From: an uncultured Spirochaetales bacterium
Lineage (GTDB): Bacteria; Spirochaetota; Spirochaetia; Sphaerochaetales; Sphaerochaetaceae
Length of the DNA stretch: 63,274 bases
Reading direction: 5' to 3'
Assembly: GCA_949299185.1 (NCBI GenBank)
Contig: CASFZR010000011.1
Location: forward strand, 1 to 63,274
The notes under the pieces are model-generated. The model was not told the origin of the DNA, did no database searches, and saw only the letters and a list, made by a program, of their open reading frames with translations. Below are positions 49,099-56,929 of the stretch, in pieces. Within the stretch, counting starts at the first letter, position 1; each line of letters begins with the position of its first letter. Made by a program: the position numbers and the translations under genes.

Positions 49099-50475
49099 AT
49101 GCTTAGAAGGAAGATCCTGGATAGACTTGCTGAATGGAAGGCGAATCCCGACCATCTGCCTCTGCTGATTGATGGAGCAAGGCAGGTAGGAAAGACCACG
49201 GCTGTGCGGGAATTCTCAAGAAGCCGTTACAAGGTCCTATACGAGCTTAATTTCCTTGAACGTCCTGAGCTTATCTCGATATTCGACGGAGATCTGGATC
49301 CTTCTTCTATCCTCACATCCCTTTCAGTTGCATTCCCTGACAGGCGGTTTGAAGAGGGAAGCACCCTGATATTCCTTGATGAGATACAGCATTGTCCCAA
49401 TGGGCGTACTGCGCTGAAGTTCCTTGCCCGGGATCCTCGCTTCGATGTCATTGCATCCGGATCGCTGTTAGGCATAAATCATGCAAAGGAGAGATCCTTC
49501 CCTGTGGGATATGTGCAAGGCATGGATCTGCAGCCTCTTGATTTCGAGGAATTCCTTTGGGCCATGGGGATAAGCGAGGATATCATAGGGCATCTTCGTG
49601 ATTGCTTTGAGAGAAGGCGGAGCGTTGAAAGCTTCATACATACGGAGATGCTATCCTATTTCACGGCCTATATGATGATAGGCGGAATGCCTGCGGTTGT
49701 CGCTGCTTATGCGGCGAGTCGAGATTACTCCGTCGCGCTTGCCGTGCAGAGGGATATCATAGAGGGCTACAAGCGTGATGTGGTCAAATACGCGGAGGAA
49801 CCGGAGAAGGCGAAGATCCTGAGGACATTCGATTCGATCACGTCACAGCTTGCAAAGGACCATAAGAAGTTCCAGTATTCCGGCATAGAGAAAGGCGCCA
49901 GGGCTAGAAGCTATGGCGGAGCGCTTCTCTGGCTCAAGGATGCAGGAATCGTATCATTCTGCCATAATCTCTCTTCGCCTCAGCTTCCTCTTTCAGGATT
50001 TGCCATCGATAGCGAGTTCAAGGTCTATATGAATGATACAGGGCTTCTCGTGTCTATGTATGAGGATGGGACCGCATACCGGCTATTCAACGGGGATCTG
50101 GGGCTTTTCAAGGGGGCCTTCTATGAGAACGTGATGGCCCAGAGCTTACGATCCATGGGCTTTCCTCTCTTTTACTTCTCCCCTTCGGATTCCCTGGAGA
50201 TAGATTTCGTCATCGTATATAGAGATCGCCCGTGCATTGTAGAGGTCAAGAGCGGGGAGAACAAGAAATCGAAGTCCTTGAACACGCTGATGGCTTCGGA
50301 TAGATATGGTGTTGATCAGGCGATAAGGCTCTCCAGGAATAATATAGGAGAGAAATCTGGTATCCTTTCTATTCCTCTGTATATGATCATGTTCCTAAGG
50401 AATGAGAAGGACCAGCCGTTTGAGCTTGCTGGTCCTGATGAGCTTAGGAAGCACATCGATAATGACAGGCTGTAA
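49099..50475 (+). CDS. AAA ATPase with DUF4143 C-terminal domain
   Basis: 458 residues from ATG 49099 (MLRRKILDRLAEWKANPDHL); an ATG at 49090 overlaps the -10. AAA core: Walker A DGARQVGKTTAVREFS, Walker B LIFLDEIQHCPNG, sensor-like VIASGSLLGIN. DUF4143: a winged-helix segment (YSGIEKGARARSYGGALLWL) and nuclease-like core EIDFVIVYRDRPCIVEVKSG. Function of the family is not known; proposals include toxin-like or mobile-element-related roles. Single gene downstream of four regularly spaced repeats. Confidence 0.88.
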   Translation: MLRRKILDRLAEWKANPDHLPLLIDGARQVGKTTAVREFSRSRYKVLYELNFLERPELISIFDGDLDPSSILTSLSVAFPDRRFEEGSTLIFLDEIQHCPNGRTALKFLARDPRFDVIASGSLLGINHAKERSFPVGYVQGMDLQPLDFEEFLWAMGISEDIIGHLRDCFERRRSVESFIHTEMLSYFTAYMMIGGMPAVVAAYAASRDYSVALAVQRDIIEGYKRDVVKYAEEPEKAKILRTFDSITSQLAKDHKKFQYSGIEKGARARSYGGALLWLKDAGIVSFCHNLSSPQLPLSGFAIDSEFKVYMNDTGLLVSMYEDGTAYRLFNGDLGLFKGAFYENVMAQSLRSMGFPLFYFSPSDSLEIDFVIVYRDRPCIVEVKSGENKKSKSLNTLMASDRYGVDQAIRLSRNNIGEKSGILSIPLYMIMFLRNEKDQPFELAGPDELRKHIDNDRL

Positions 50476-50508
50476 CATTGGTTGACTTAGAGTACAGCCT
50501 GTATCTTC

Positions 50509-51027
50509 TCAGCCGTTCTTCCTCGCTAGCTCTCTCACGCCTTCAAGCTTCCTCTGGAACTCCTCTTCCTGGCCTTCCGGGGTGCCTACGCCGAGGAACA
50601 TGTAGCTCATGCCGATGTAGTCAGCCATCTCCTTGAACTGGCCTTCGAGAAGCTCATACTCCTTGTCGTCGGGTTCTGAGCCGCCATTCATTATGACAAC
50701 CAGCCTCTTGCCCTTGAAGCCATCGACATCCAGCGCGTAGAGCCTGTCGATGACGTTCTTGATCGTTCCCGTAACCTGCCACCAGTAGATGGGGGAGACC
50801 AGTACGAGGGTATCGGCTTTCCTTACCTTCTCGATGATGGGCTGCATATCATCGTTCTGGATGCAGCGTCCGTTTCCCTTGCCCCTGCAGTAGCCGCAGC
50901 CCTTGCATGGGGCGGCGTTTACATCACGTGCATAGATAAGCTCTCCGCCTGATATCTCATGATATGCCTCTGCGATCCTGTCTGAATACCTGCCCTTCCT
51001 AGGGCTTCCTGTGATTATGATCGTCAT
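50509..51027 (-). CDS. NAD(P)H-dependent flavodoxin-like oxidoreductase (iron-sulfur flavoprotein type)
   Basis: 172 residues. N-terminal FMN loop TIIITGSPRKGRYSDRIAEA, then the cysteine cluster PCKGCGYCRGKGNGRC typical of flavodoxin-fold proteins that bind a 4Fe-4S cluster, and VLVSPIYWWQVTGTIKNVID. Likely quinone/disulfide or oxidative-stress reductase in an anaerobe. 15 nt downstream of the ABC ATPase gene on the same strand, ribosome-binding site GGAGAGA. Confidence 0.87.
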   Translation of the reverse strand: MTIIITGSPRKGRYSDRIAEAYHEISGGELIYARDVNAAPCKGCGYCRGKGNGRCIQNDDMQPIIEKVRKADTLVLVSPIYWWQVTGTIKNVIDRLYALDVDGFKGKRLVVIMNGGSEPDDKEYELLEGQFKEMADYIGMSYMFLGVGTPEGQEEEFQRKLEGVRELARKNG

Positions 51028-51042
51028 TCTTCTCTCCTTGCC

Positions 51043-51939
51043 TTAGGATAGCACATGGAGTGGATGGCTGCATCTGGCCCTGTGATGGCTTGTGCCCTGC
51101 CATGATGGAGTATCTTGGCAGGAGGAAGGACAGCGCGTACGGAACGTGCAGCCCTCGATCCTCTCTCCGGGAAGCGGCATCGTCCCCGGTATCGCCCATA
51201 GCTCTCCTTCCGCTGTCCTCTCGAGCCTGCTGCAGCGGAGAAGCGCCTCGGTATATGGATGCATGGGGTGGAGGAGGACCTCATCCCTGTCTCCTTCCTC
51301 TACGGTGACGCCCGCATGCATGACGACGATCCTGTCTGCTATCGCGGCGGCCCGCCTTATATCATGGGTGATGAGGAGGATCGAGCCATCATGGGGCTTG
51401 CCTCTCCTGAGCAGCGTGAGTATGGATAGCGCCGAGGCGTTGTCGAGCGCTGCCGTTATCTCATCGGCTATGAGAAGTGAGGGGGAGAGAGAGGAGGCGA
51501 GCATCAGCTCTGCTCTCATCTGCATCCCTCCGGATAGCTCGAACGGATACTTCCCCCCGCTTCCTTCAAGGCCGAATGAACGCAGCGCAGCGCTGTTGTC
51601 CTTCTTCTTGGTGATGCGTGAGAGCTGCCTGCTGATGGTGTATACGGGATTAAGGGATGCTGCCGCGTCCTGGAAGACGTAGGCGATGCCTTTTCCCCTT
51701 AGCCCGTCCCTCTCCCTTTCGCTCATCGCAAGGAGGTCCTGACCATCGAGGAGGATATGGCCTTCGGCCTTGGCACGGCGTGGCATGAGGCCTGCTATCG
51801 CCTTTGCCGTGAGGCTCTTGCCGCCCCCGGATTCTCCGATAAGCGCCGTTATCGAACCCTCTGGAACGGAAAAGGAAGAGGACCTCGCGGCCTCTTCCCC
51901 TTCAATCGTTATCCTTAGATCCTCTATTTCCAGATGCAT
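51043..51939 (-). CDS. Orphan ABC transporter ATPase, oligopeptide/nickel type
   Basis: 298 residues from ATG 51939 (MHLEIEDLRITIEGEEAARS). Walker A GESGGGKS, signature LSGGMQMRAELMLAS (Gln-Met instead of the usual Gln-Arg), Walker B LLIADEITAALDNAS, switch ITHDIRR, and a C-terminal cysteine region CTFRTRCPSSC of the OppD type. No permease or binding protein is nearby. The start lies 6 nt after the mature 3' end of tRNA-Pro and there is no ribosome-binding site, so it is probably read out from the tRNA promoter. Confidence 0.85.
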   Translation of the reverse strand: MHLEIEDLRITIEGEEAARSSSFSVPEGSITALIGESGGGKSLTAKAIAGLMPRRAKAEGHILLDGQDLLAMSERERDGLRGKGIAYVFQDAAASLNPVYTISRQLSRITKKKDNSAALRSFGLEGSGGKYPFELSGGMQMRAELMLASSLSPSLLIADEITAALDNASALSILTLLRRGKPHDGSILLITHDIRRAAAIADRIVVMHAGVTVEEGDRDEVLLHPMHPYTEALLRCSRLERTAEGELWAIPGTMPLPGERIEGCTFRTRCPSSCQDTPSWQGTSHHRARCSHPLHVLS

Positions 51940-51945
51940 CTTGAG

Positions 51946-52018
51946 TCGGGCAAGGCGGATTTGAACCGCCGACCCCAAGTCCCCCAGACTTGTACGCTAA
52001 CCCCTGCGCTATTGCCCG
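51946..52018 (-). tRNA. tRNA-Pro (anticodon GGG)
   Basis: 73-nt gene. Acceptor CGGGCAA/TTGCCCG with discriminator A, D stem GCGC/GCGT, anticodon stem CAAGT/ACTTG with loop CTGGGGG, T arm GGCGG-TTCAAAT-CCGCC. No encoded CCA. Promoter TTGACA-17-TACTCT lies at 52031-52059. Confidence 0.97.
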
Positions 52019-52030
52019 AAATCCTTACGG

Positions 52031-52059
52031 AGAGTAACACAATAGGCATGGCATGTCAA
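52031..52059 (-). promoter_or_regulatory. Promoter of tRNA-Pro and the ABC ATPase-flavoprotein unit
   Basis: Minus strand: TTGACA, 17-bp spacer, TACTCT, start expected about 6 nt before the tRNA. Confidence 0.6.
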
Positions 52060-52191
52060 ACAATCGCTGAAGGTGTGGCGCGCTCTTGCACGCCTCTTGC
52101 CGTCCATTGATCGGGACCAGTGGGAATTGTCAGGTATATATCATTATGTAATAGTGAATTACAAAATATATTACACAGTTGTGGAACAAGG

Positions 52192-52226
52192 CCTTCCTTG
52201 ACAGAATCATAGGAAGGTGCTAATGA
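52192..52226 (+). promoter_or_regulatory. Promoter of the V-type ATPase operon with overlapping inverted repeat
   Basis: TTGACA (52198-52203), 17-bp spacer, TAATGA (52221-52226). CCTTCCT (52192-52198) and AGGAAGG (52211-52217) are perfect inverted arms flanking the -35, a possible repressor site. The stretch 52060-52190 is AT-rich and holds no gene I can see. Confidence 0.55.
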
Positions 52227-52246
52227 ATCGGTGACGGAGCTACAGG

Positions 52247-52567
52247 ATGCAGAGCGGAGTGATTGACGAGATCCTCGATGTGGAGGATCAGGCAGAGAAG
52301 ATCATCGATGACGCGCGTCAGGAAGCGAAGAAGATCGTAGATGATGCGCATGAGAAGGCTGCTAGGCTCGTCTCTACCTCCATCGATGCCGTGAAGGATA
52401 AGGCCCGGGCGGAACTGCAGGCGGCAGAGTCGCAGCTGCAGGATGAGCTTTCCCAGTATGAGGAGGAAAGGCACCGGAGCGAATCCGAGGAACACGCGAT
52501 GGACGCGGAGGCTAAGGAAAGGGCGGTGAAGAGGATACTTGACCGCATACTTACCGTCGGAGAATAG
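52247..52567 (+). CDS. V-type ATPase small stator-like subunit (G/H type)
   Basis: 106 residues, almost entirely a charged coiled coil (EDQAEKIIDDARQEAKKIVD, then AQLQ/EEERH repeats), beginning MQSGVIDEILDVEDQ. This is the small peripheral-stalk subunit that heads V/A-type ATPase operons; it pairs with the E subunit. Ribosome-binding site GGAG about 9 nt upstream. First gene of the operon. Confidence 0.85.
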   Translation: MQSGVIDEILDVEDQAEKIIDDARQEAKKIVDDAHEKAARLVSTSIDAVKDKARAELQAAESQLQDELSQYEEERHRSESEEHAMDAEAKERAVKRILDRILTVGE

Positions 52568-53665
52568 ATGAGCAGGGTTTCTGATTATTCATTCGTGAAT
52601 GCGAAGCTTCGCGCGCGTATAGGCGTTATGCATGACTCGCATCTTATCGATGAGATGATAAAGGCGCCGACGCTCGTGGAGGCGGTCGCGAAGCTAGATG
52701 GCACGCGCTTTGCCCATATCGCGGAGGTATACAGGTCCACCGGTGACATGCAGCAGGCAGAGCTGTCGATGGTAGAGGAGGAGATCGCGACCTATCGTGA
52801 GATCGCGTCGTATCTTCCTGACCGTCCCTCAGGGTTCCTGACCGTCCTTCTTGAGAAGGCCGAGATGGATAATCTCAAGAACGCGCTCAGGCTCTGGTAT
52901 TCGGAGGTCGTCCGCCATCATCACATCTCGTTCCGTTCGGCATATGTCTGCCGTGCCGTGATCGTACACCGCATCGACTATGACAGGATAATGAACGCCC
53001 AGAGCTATCAGGAGCTGCTGAGGGCCTTCGTCGGTACTCCATACCACGATGTGTTCGCACGCTTCTCATTGGATAGCCTTACTGAGGATGGGCTCTTCCC
53101 CCTTGAGATCGCCCTCGATCATCTCTGGTTCTCCCATCTGGCAGCGGCCATCACCCAGCTTGCAGGTCCTGACAGGAAGATCGCGGAGGCCATATACACC
53201 GTTGACGTTGATCTCAAGAACATACTCATGCTCTCGCGCTACAGCTATTACCATCATCTGACCCCTGCACAGCTCAAGGCGGTGATGATCCCCATGGGAC
53301 GCATCGTTGAGGAGGCTGAGAGGAGAGGTGCGCTGGACAGCGATGATCCCATGGCCGTGATGCGCTCGATTGTCAGCAGGCTCTATCCGCAGATAATGGA
53401 GGAGATCGCGGCGATCCGCCGTACCACCGATGACCTGACGACGCTCTCGGAGAACGCCGATCAGATATTCCACATAGAGTCATATCTTGCCCAGACGAGG
53501 AAGAAGGAGTATATGAAGCTCCTTTCCGGCAGTCCGTTCACGATCGGCACGGTACTGGCGTACTTCTTCCTCTATAAGCAGGAGGACAGCCTGGTATCGG
53601 CCGTGCTGGCTGCCAAGAACTATAAGTGGAGCGAAGAGAAGATCAGGGAGGCTTTGGATATATGA
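52568..53665 (+). CDS. atpC: V-type ATPase subunit C (V0 d / AC39 family)
   Basis: 365 residues, all-helical. Recognised by SDYSFVNAKLRARIGVMHDS at the N-terminus, the central DLKNILMLSRYSYYHHL, and a long helical C-terminal third. This subunit links the central rotor axle to the membrane ring. Starts one nt after the previous stop; its end overlaps the subunit I start by 4 nt. Confidence 0.88.
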   Translation: MSRVSDYSFVNAKLRARIGVMHDSHLIDEMIKAPTLVEAVAKLDGTRFAHIAEVYRSTGDMQQAELSMVEEEIATYREIASYLPDRPSGFLTVLLEKAEMDNLKNALRLWYSEVVRHHHISFRSAYVCRAVIVHRIDYDRIMNAQSYQELLRAFVGTPYHDVFARFSLDSLTEDGLFPLEIALDHLWFSHLAAAITQLAGPDRKIAEAIYTVDVDLKNILMLSRYSYYHHLTPAQLKAVMIPMGRIVEEAERRGALDSDDPMAVMRSIVSRLYPQIMEEIAAIRRTTDDLTTLSENADQIFHIESYLAQTRKKEYMKLLSGSPFTIGTVLAYFFLYKQEDSLVSAVLAAKNYKWSEEKIREALDI

Positions 53666-55647
53666 ACATGTTTACGCAGAGGATGCGTATGCTGACCGCT
53701 GTTGTGATGGACAGCGATAGGGAGAAGGTGGTCAAGGCCCTCCTTGAGAAGGGCGTGATGGAGTTCGTCCATATCGACACTCTCCCCAAGGAGAAGATGC
53801 AGAAGCTCTCGGCACATGCATCGACGATCCCCCGTGCTGCCCTTACCGACATGCGTGTCAGGATAGAGACGCTGATGAAGGAGGGCTCGGTTGCCCTTCC
53901 TGATATAGAGAAGGTGGGAATAGACAACCTTCCCGATCTCGATATGGAATCGTCCCGTCGCTCGCTCGACAGGCTCTCTGGGTCGCTGGAGACGATAAGG
54001 GCCCAGCAGAAGGAGATCAACCAGAAGGTGAACTACTATAGGGAGATCATCAGGTATTCCAAGGAGAAGGATGATGATTACCTCGATCTGCGCGTCGGAA
54101 CGATAACCCATGGGGAGGGAAAGGATCTCCTTGCACGCCTCGAGGCCATCGGAGGGGTGTTCCTCTTCGCCTCGAAGCCGTTTGTCTCCCTTACCCTCCG
54201 TCGCGACAGCAACCGCGTCACGGAGGTCATGGATAAGTTCGGCTGGACGGAGTCCACCGATACCGAGGCGCAGAAGGGTGCCATGGCGGAGGCCATCGGA
54301 GAGGCTGAGGCGAGGATCCAGAGCCTTGAGGGCGAGCTGAAGGGCCTCTCTGAGGAGGCCGGTAAGCGGATCGGAGATAAGAGCGAGGATCTGAAGGCGC
54401 TCTGGATAAACGTACGTGTCCATGAGCTTTGCGAGCATGTCGAGTCATACTTCTCGTACACGCGCAATACCACGCTCTTCTCTGGCTGGGTGCCTGCCGA
54501 TGATACCGATGGCATCTCCAAGACGATATATGATGCCACGGATGGGCGCTGCATCATCGAGTGGACGGAGGCCGATCAGGTCTCTCCCGATGCCGTTCCC
54601 GTATCGATGACGAGTCCGAAGCTGCTACGTCCGTTCGAGCGCATGGTGAACAACTACAGCACGCCGGAGTATGGCTCGATCAACCCGACGCCGTTCACCG
54701 CCATAGCTTATATCTGCATGTTCGCCCTGATGTTCGCCGATCTCGGACAGGGCCTGATACTGCTTCTTGTAGGCATCATCGGCAGTGCGATATACAAGAA
54801 GAACCCTCTGAAGAAGGATGGCATCATCTCTCGCTACCTCTGCTCCCTGCTTCTGTATCTGGGGCCGGCATCGATGGTCGGTGGTCTCCTCTTCGGATCA
54901 TGCTTCGGTCTCTCGATATTCCCCGCGCTCTGGTTCAACTATGAGGCGGTGGTCGCTGGGGAGCCGATGGGCGGCCTGGTGCAGACTGTCTATGATATCC
55001 TCGCGATAACCATAAAGTTCGGTATCGTGATCATATACCTCGGCCTCATCCTCAACTGGATAAACCTCTTCCGTAAGAAGCGTTACTTCGAGCTTATCTT
55101 CGATAAGAACGGGCTCGTGGGCGGCGTGGTATATTCGATCGGCATCTGGTTCGCGTTCGGCTTCGTCGGCTCCGGCTATAAGGAGTTCCCGTCCGCCCCG
55201 TGGTTCATGCCTGTCCTTCTCGGATGCCTGCTTGCAATCATCGTCAAAGGTCCGATAGGATATGCGATCGGCAGGAAGCAGGGCAAGGCGAAGGAGAGTG
55301 TCGGACGCGTTGCCATCGATACCGTGATGGATTTCGTCGTTGAGGCGCTTGAGCTGTTCTCCGGATTCCTTTCCAACACGCTCTCATTCATGCGTGTGGC
55401 AGGACTGGGAATCGCGCACGCATCGCTGATGTCGGCGTTCTACCAGATGGCTGAGATGCCGGGCAATCCGATTGCCTATATCCTCATAGCCATCATAGGA
55501 AACGTTCTCGTGATAGTCCTTGAGGGGCTTTCCGCCGGGATACAGTCCCTGAGGCTGAACTACTACGAGTTCTTCACCAAGTACTTTACCGGTCACGGCA
55601 TAGCTTTCGAGCCAGTAGGGCTCAAGAGCAGGATCGTGGTCGACTGA
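53662..55647 (+). CDS. atpI: V-type ATPase subunit I (V0 a)
   Basis: 661 residues from ATG 53662 (MNMFTQRMRMLTAVVMDSDR). The N-terminal ~330 residues form the cytoplasmic peripheral arm; the rest has about eight membrane helices, with the conserved Arg-bearing segment NTLSFMRVAGLGIAHASLMS near residue 580 that faces the c-ring. FMFALMFADLGQGLILLL and YGSINPTPFTAIAYICM are family motifs. Ion-channel half of V0. Confidence 0.93.
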   Translation: MNMFTQRMRMLTAVVMDSDREKVVKALLEKGVMEFVHIDTLPKEKMQKLSAHASTIPRAALTDMRVRIETLMKEGSVALPDIEKVGIDNLPDLDMESSRRSLDRLSGSLETIRAQQKEINQKVNYYREIIRYSKEKDDDYLDLRVGTITHGEGKDLLARLEAIGGVFLFASKPFVSLTLRRDSNRVTEVMDKFGWTESTDTEAQKGAMAEAIGEAEARIQSLEGELKGLSEEAGKRIGDKSEDLKALWINVRVHELCEHVESYFSYTRNTTLFSGWVPADDTDGISKTIYDATDGRCIIEWTEADQVSPDAVPVSMTSPKLLRPFERMVNNYSTPEYGSINPTPFTAIAYICMFALMFADLGQGLILLLVGIIGSAIYKKNPLKKDGIISRYLCSLLLYLGPASMVGGLLFGSCFGLSIFPALWFNYEAVVAGEPMGGLVQTVYDILAITIKFGIVIIYLGLILNWINLFRKKRYFELIFDKNGLVGGVVYSIGIWFAFGFVGSGYKEFPSAPWFMPVLLGCLLAIIVKGPIGYAIGRKQGKAKESVGRVAIDTVMDFVVEALELFSGFLSNTLSFMRVAGLGIAHASLMSAFYQMAEMPGNPIAYILIAIIGNVLVIVLEGLSAGIQSLRLNYYEFFTKYFTGHGIAFEPVGLKSRIVVD

Positions 55648-55660
55648 TAGGAGGGTCATT

Positions 55661-56005
55661 ATGACCGCATATGCACTCAGGAGGAAGATCCGTCTTTCCA
55701 TCGTTTTCACCTTCGTGATCCTTGCCGCTACGGCGTTCGCATTCACTCCGACGCTCAGCGCTGCGGCCGAGGAGGTTGCGGGAGGAAACCATGATGTGGC
55801 ATGGGTGTGCCTTGCAGCGGCACTCGCTTTCGGATTCGGAGCCATCGGAGCTGGCATGGCCATCTCTAACGTCGGCTCGGCAGCCATGGGCGCCATTTCC
55901 GAGAAGCCGGAGATCGCTACCAACGCTCTTATCTTCATCGCTCTCGCAGAAGGTCTTGTCGTATTCGGGTTCATCACCGCGCTGATGATCCTCGGAAAGG
56001 TATGA
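55661..56005 (+). CDS. atpK: V-type ATPase proteolipid subunit K (c)
   Basis: 114 residues: a cleavable-looking N-terminal segment (RLSIVFTFVILAATAFAFTP), then a single two-helix hairpin (VAWVCLAAALAFGFGAIGAG, and LIFIALAEGLVVFGFITALM with the ion-binding Glu). Many V-type K subunits are double hairpins of ~155 residues, so this one is short, of F-type-like size. The residue after the Glu is Gly, without the Ser/Thr pair of Na+ c-subunits. Ion specificity remains unclear. Confidence 0.92.
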   Translation: MTAYALRRKIRLSIVFTFVILAATAFAFTPTLSAAAEEVAGGNHDVAWVCLAAALAFGFGAIGAGMAISNVGSAAMGAISEKPEIATNALIFIALAEGLVVFGFITALMILGKV

Positions 56006-56006
56006 C

Positions 56007-56306
56007 ATGGAGTATTTCGTCATAGGTGACGAAGATACCGTGCTTGGATTCTCCCTTGTGGGAGTCTCCGGCATAGTGGCCGCGACCGCTGATGAGGCGA
56101 AGGGCGCCTGGGATAAGGCCTTGGAGGACAAGGCCCATGGGGTCATCATCATCACCGAGGACGCAGCCGATCTGATCAGGGACACGGTTGACAGGTACCT
56201 ATTCTCTGAAAGCTTCCCGCTCGTGGTCGAGATCCCGGCCCGCAGCGGGAAGAGGGGCCCTGACCTCAGGGAGCTGGTCAACCAAGCCATAGGAGTCTCG
56301 ATATGA
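56007..56306 (+). CDS. atpF: V-type ATPase subunit F
   Basis: 99 residues, YFVIGDEDTVLGFSLVGVSG at the N-terminus and KAHGVIIITEDAADLIRDTV, the typical Rossmann-like F-subunit fold. Central-shaft regulatory subunit. One nt after subunit K, overlapping the next start by 4 nt. Confidence 0.9.
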   Translation: MEYFVIGDEDTVLGFSLVGVSGIVAATADEAKGAWDKALEDKAHGVIIITEDAADLIRDTVDRYLFSESFPLVVEIPARSGKRGPDLRELVNQAIGVSI

Positions 56307-56929
56307 ACACCAGCGGCAATCCTCTCGTCAATGGCATACTCGCGGATGCGAGGAAGAAGGCCGACGAGATCATGTCAAAGGCCTCAGGCGATGCCGCCTC
56401 GATACTCGCGGATGCGGAGGAGAGGGCCAGAAAGGGCGTCGAGGCCGAGGAGAGATCACTGGATCTCCGCCTTGAGCAGATAAGGCTCCGCAAGGAGAGC
56501 GCGAGGAAGAGCCTTGACCGTATCTCGGAGCTGAGATCCCTCGATTCCTCATACGCTGAGGTGATGGATGAGGTCAGCCGCCGGCTTGACCAGATGACTA
56601 GCCAGCCGGAGTTCAGGTCCGTGCTGATCTCCTGGATCGCCGAGGCCGTCATCGGCCTAGACCGCAAGGAGGCGAAGGTCGCGTTCTCGGAGAAGACTCC
56701 TGTCACCCCTGATATGCTCAGGGATGCCGAGGCTGAGGTGTTGCGCCGCACAGGTGCTTCCGTGTCGCTCTCCGAGGATCCTGAAAGGCTCTCCGAGGGC
56801 GGTGTCTCGGTATCATCGCTGGATGGCAAGGTCTCGTATAACAATCAGCTTCCGGTCCGCATAAGGCGTTTCCAGAGGGACATCAAGAGGATAATTCAGG
56901 AAGAAAATGCAAGGCAGAATAGTAGGTAG
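56303..56929 (+). CDS. atpE: V-type ATPase subunit E
   Basis: 208 residues: an N-terminal coiled coil (ILADARKKADEIMSKASGDA, then heptads to ~100) and a globular C-terminus (DGKVSYNNQLPVRIRRFQRD) as in archaeal E subunits, which form the peripheral stalk with the small subunit at the start of the operon. Overlaps subunit A by 23 nt. Confidence 0.85.
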   Translation: MNTSGNPLVNGILADARKKADEIMSKASGDAASILADAEERARKGVEAEERSLDLRLEQIRLRKESARKSLDRISELRSLDSSYAEVMDEVSRRLDQMTSQPEFRSVLISWIAEAVIGLDRKEAKVAFSEKTPVTPDMLRDAEAEVLRRTGASVSLSEDPERLSEGGVSVSSLDGKVSYNNQLPVRIRRFQRDIKRIIQEENARQNSR

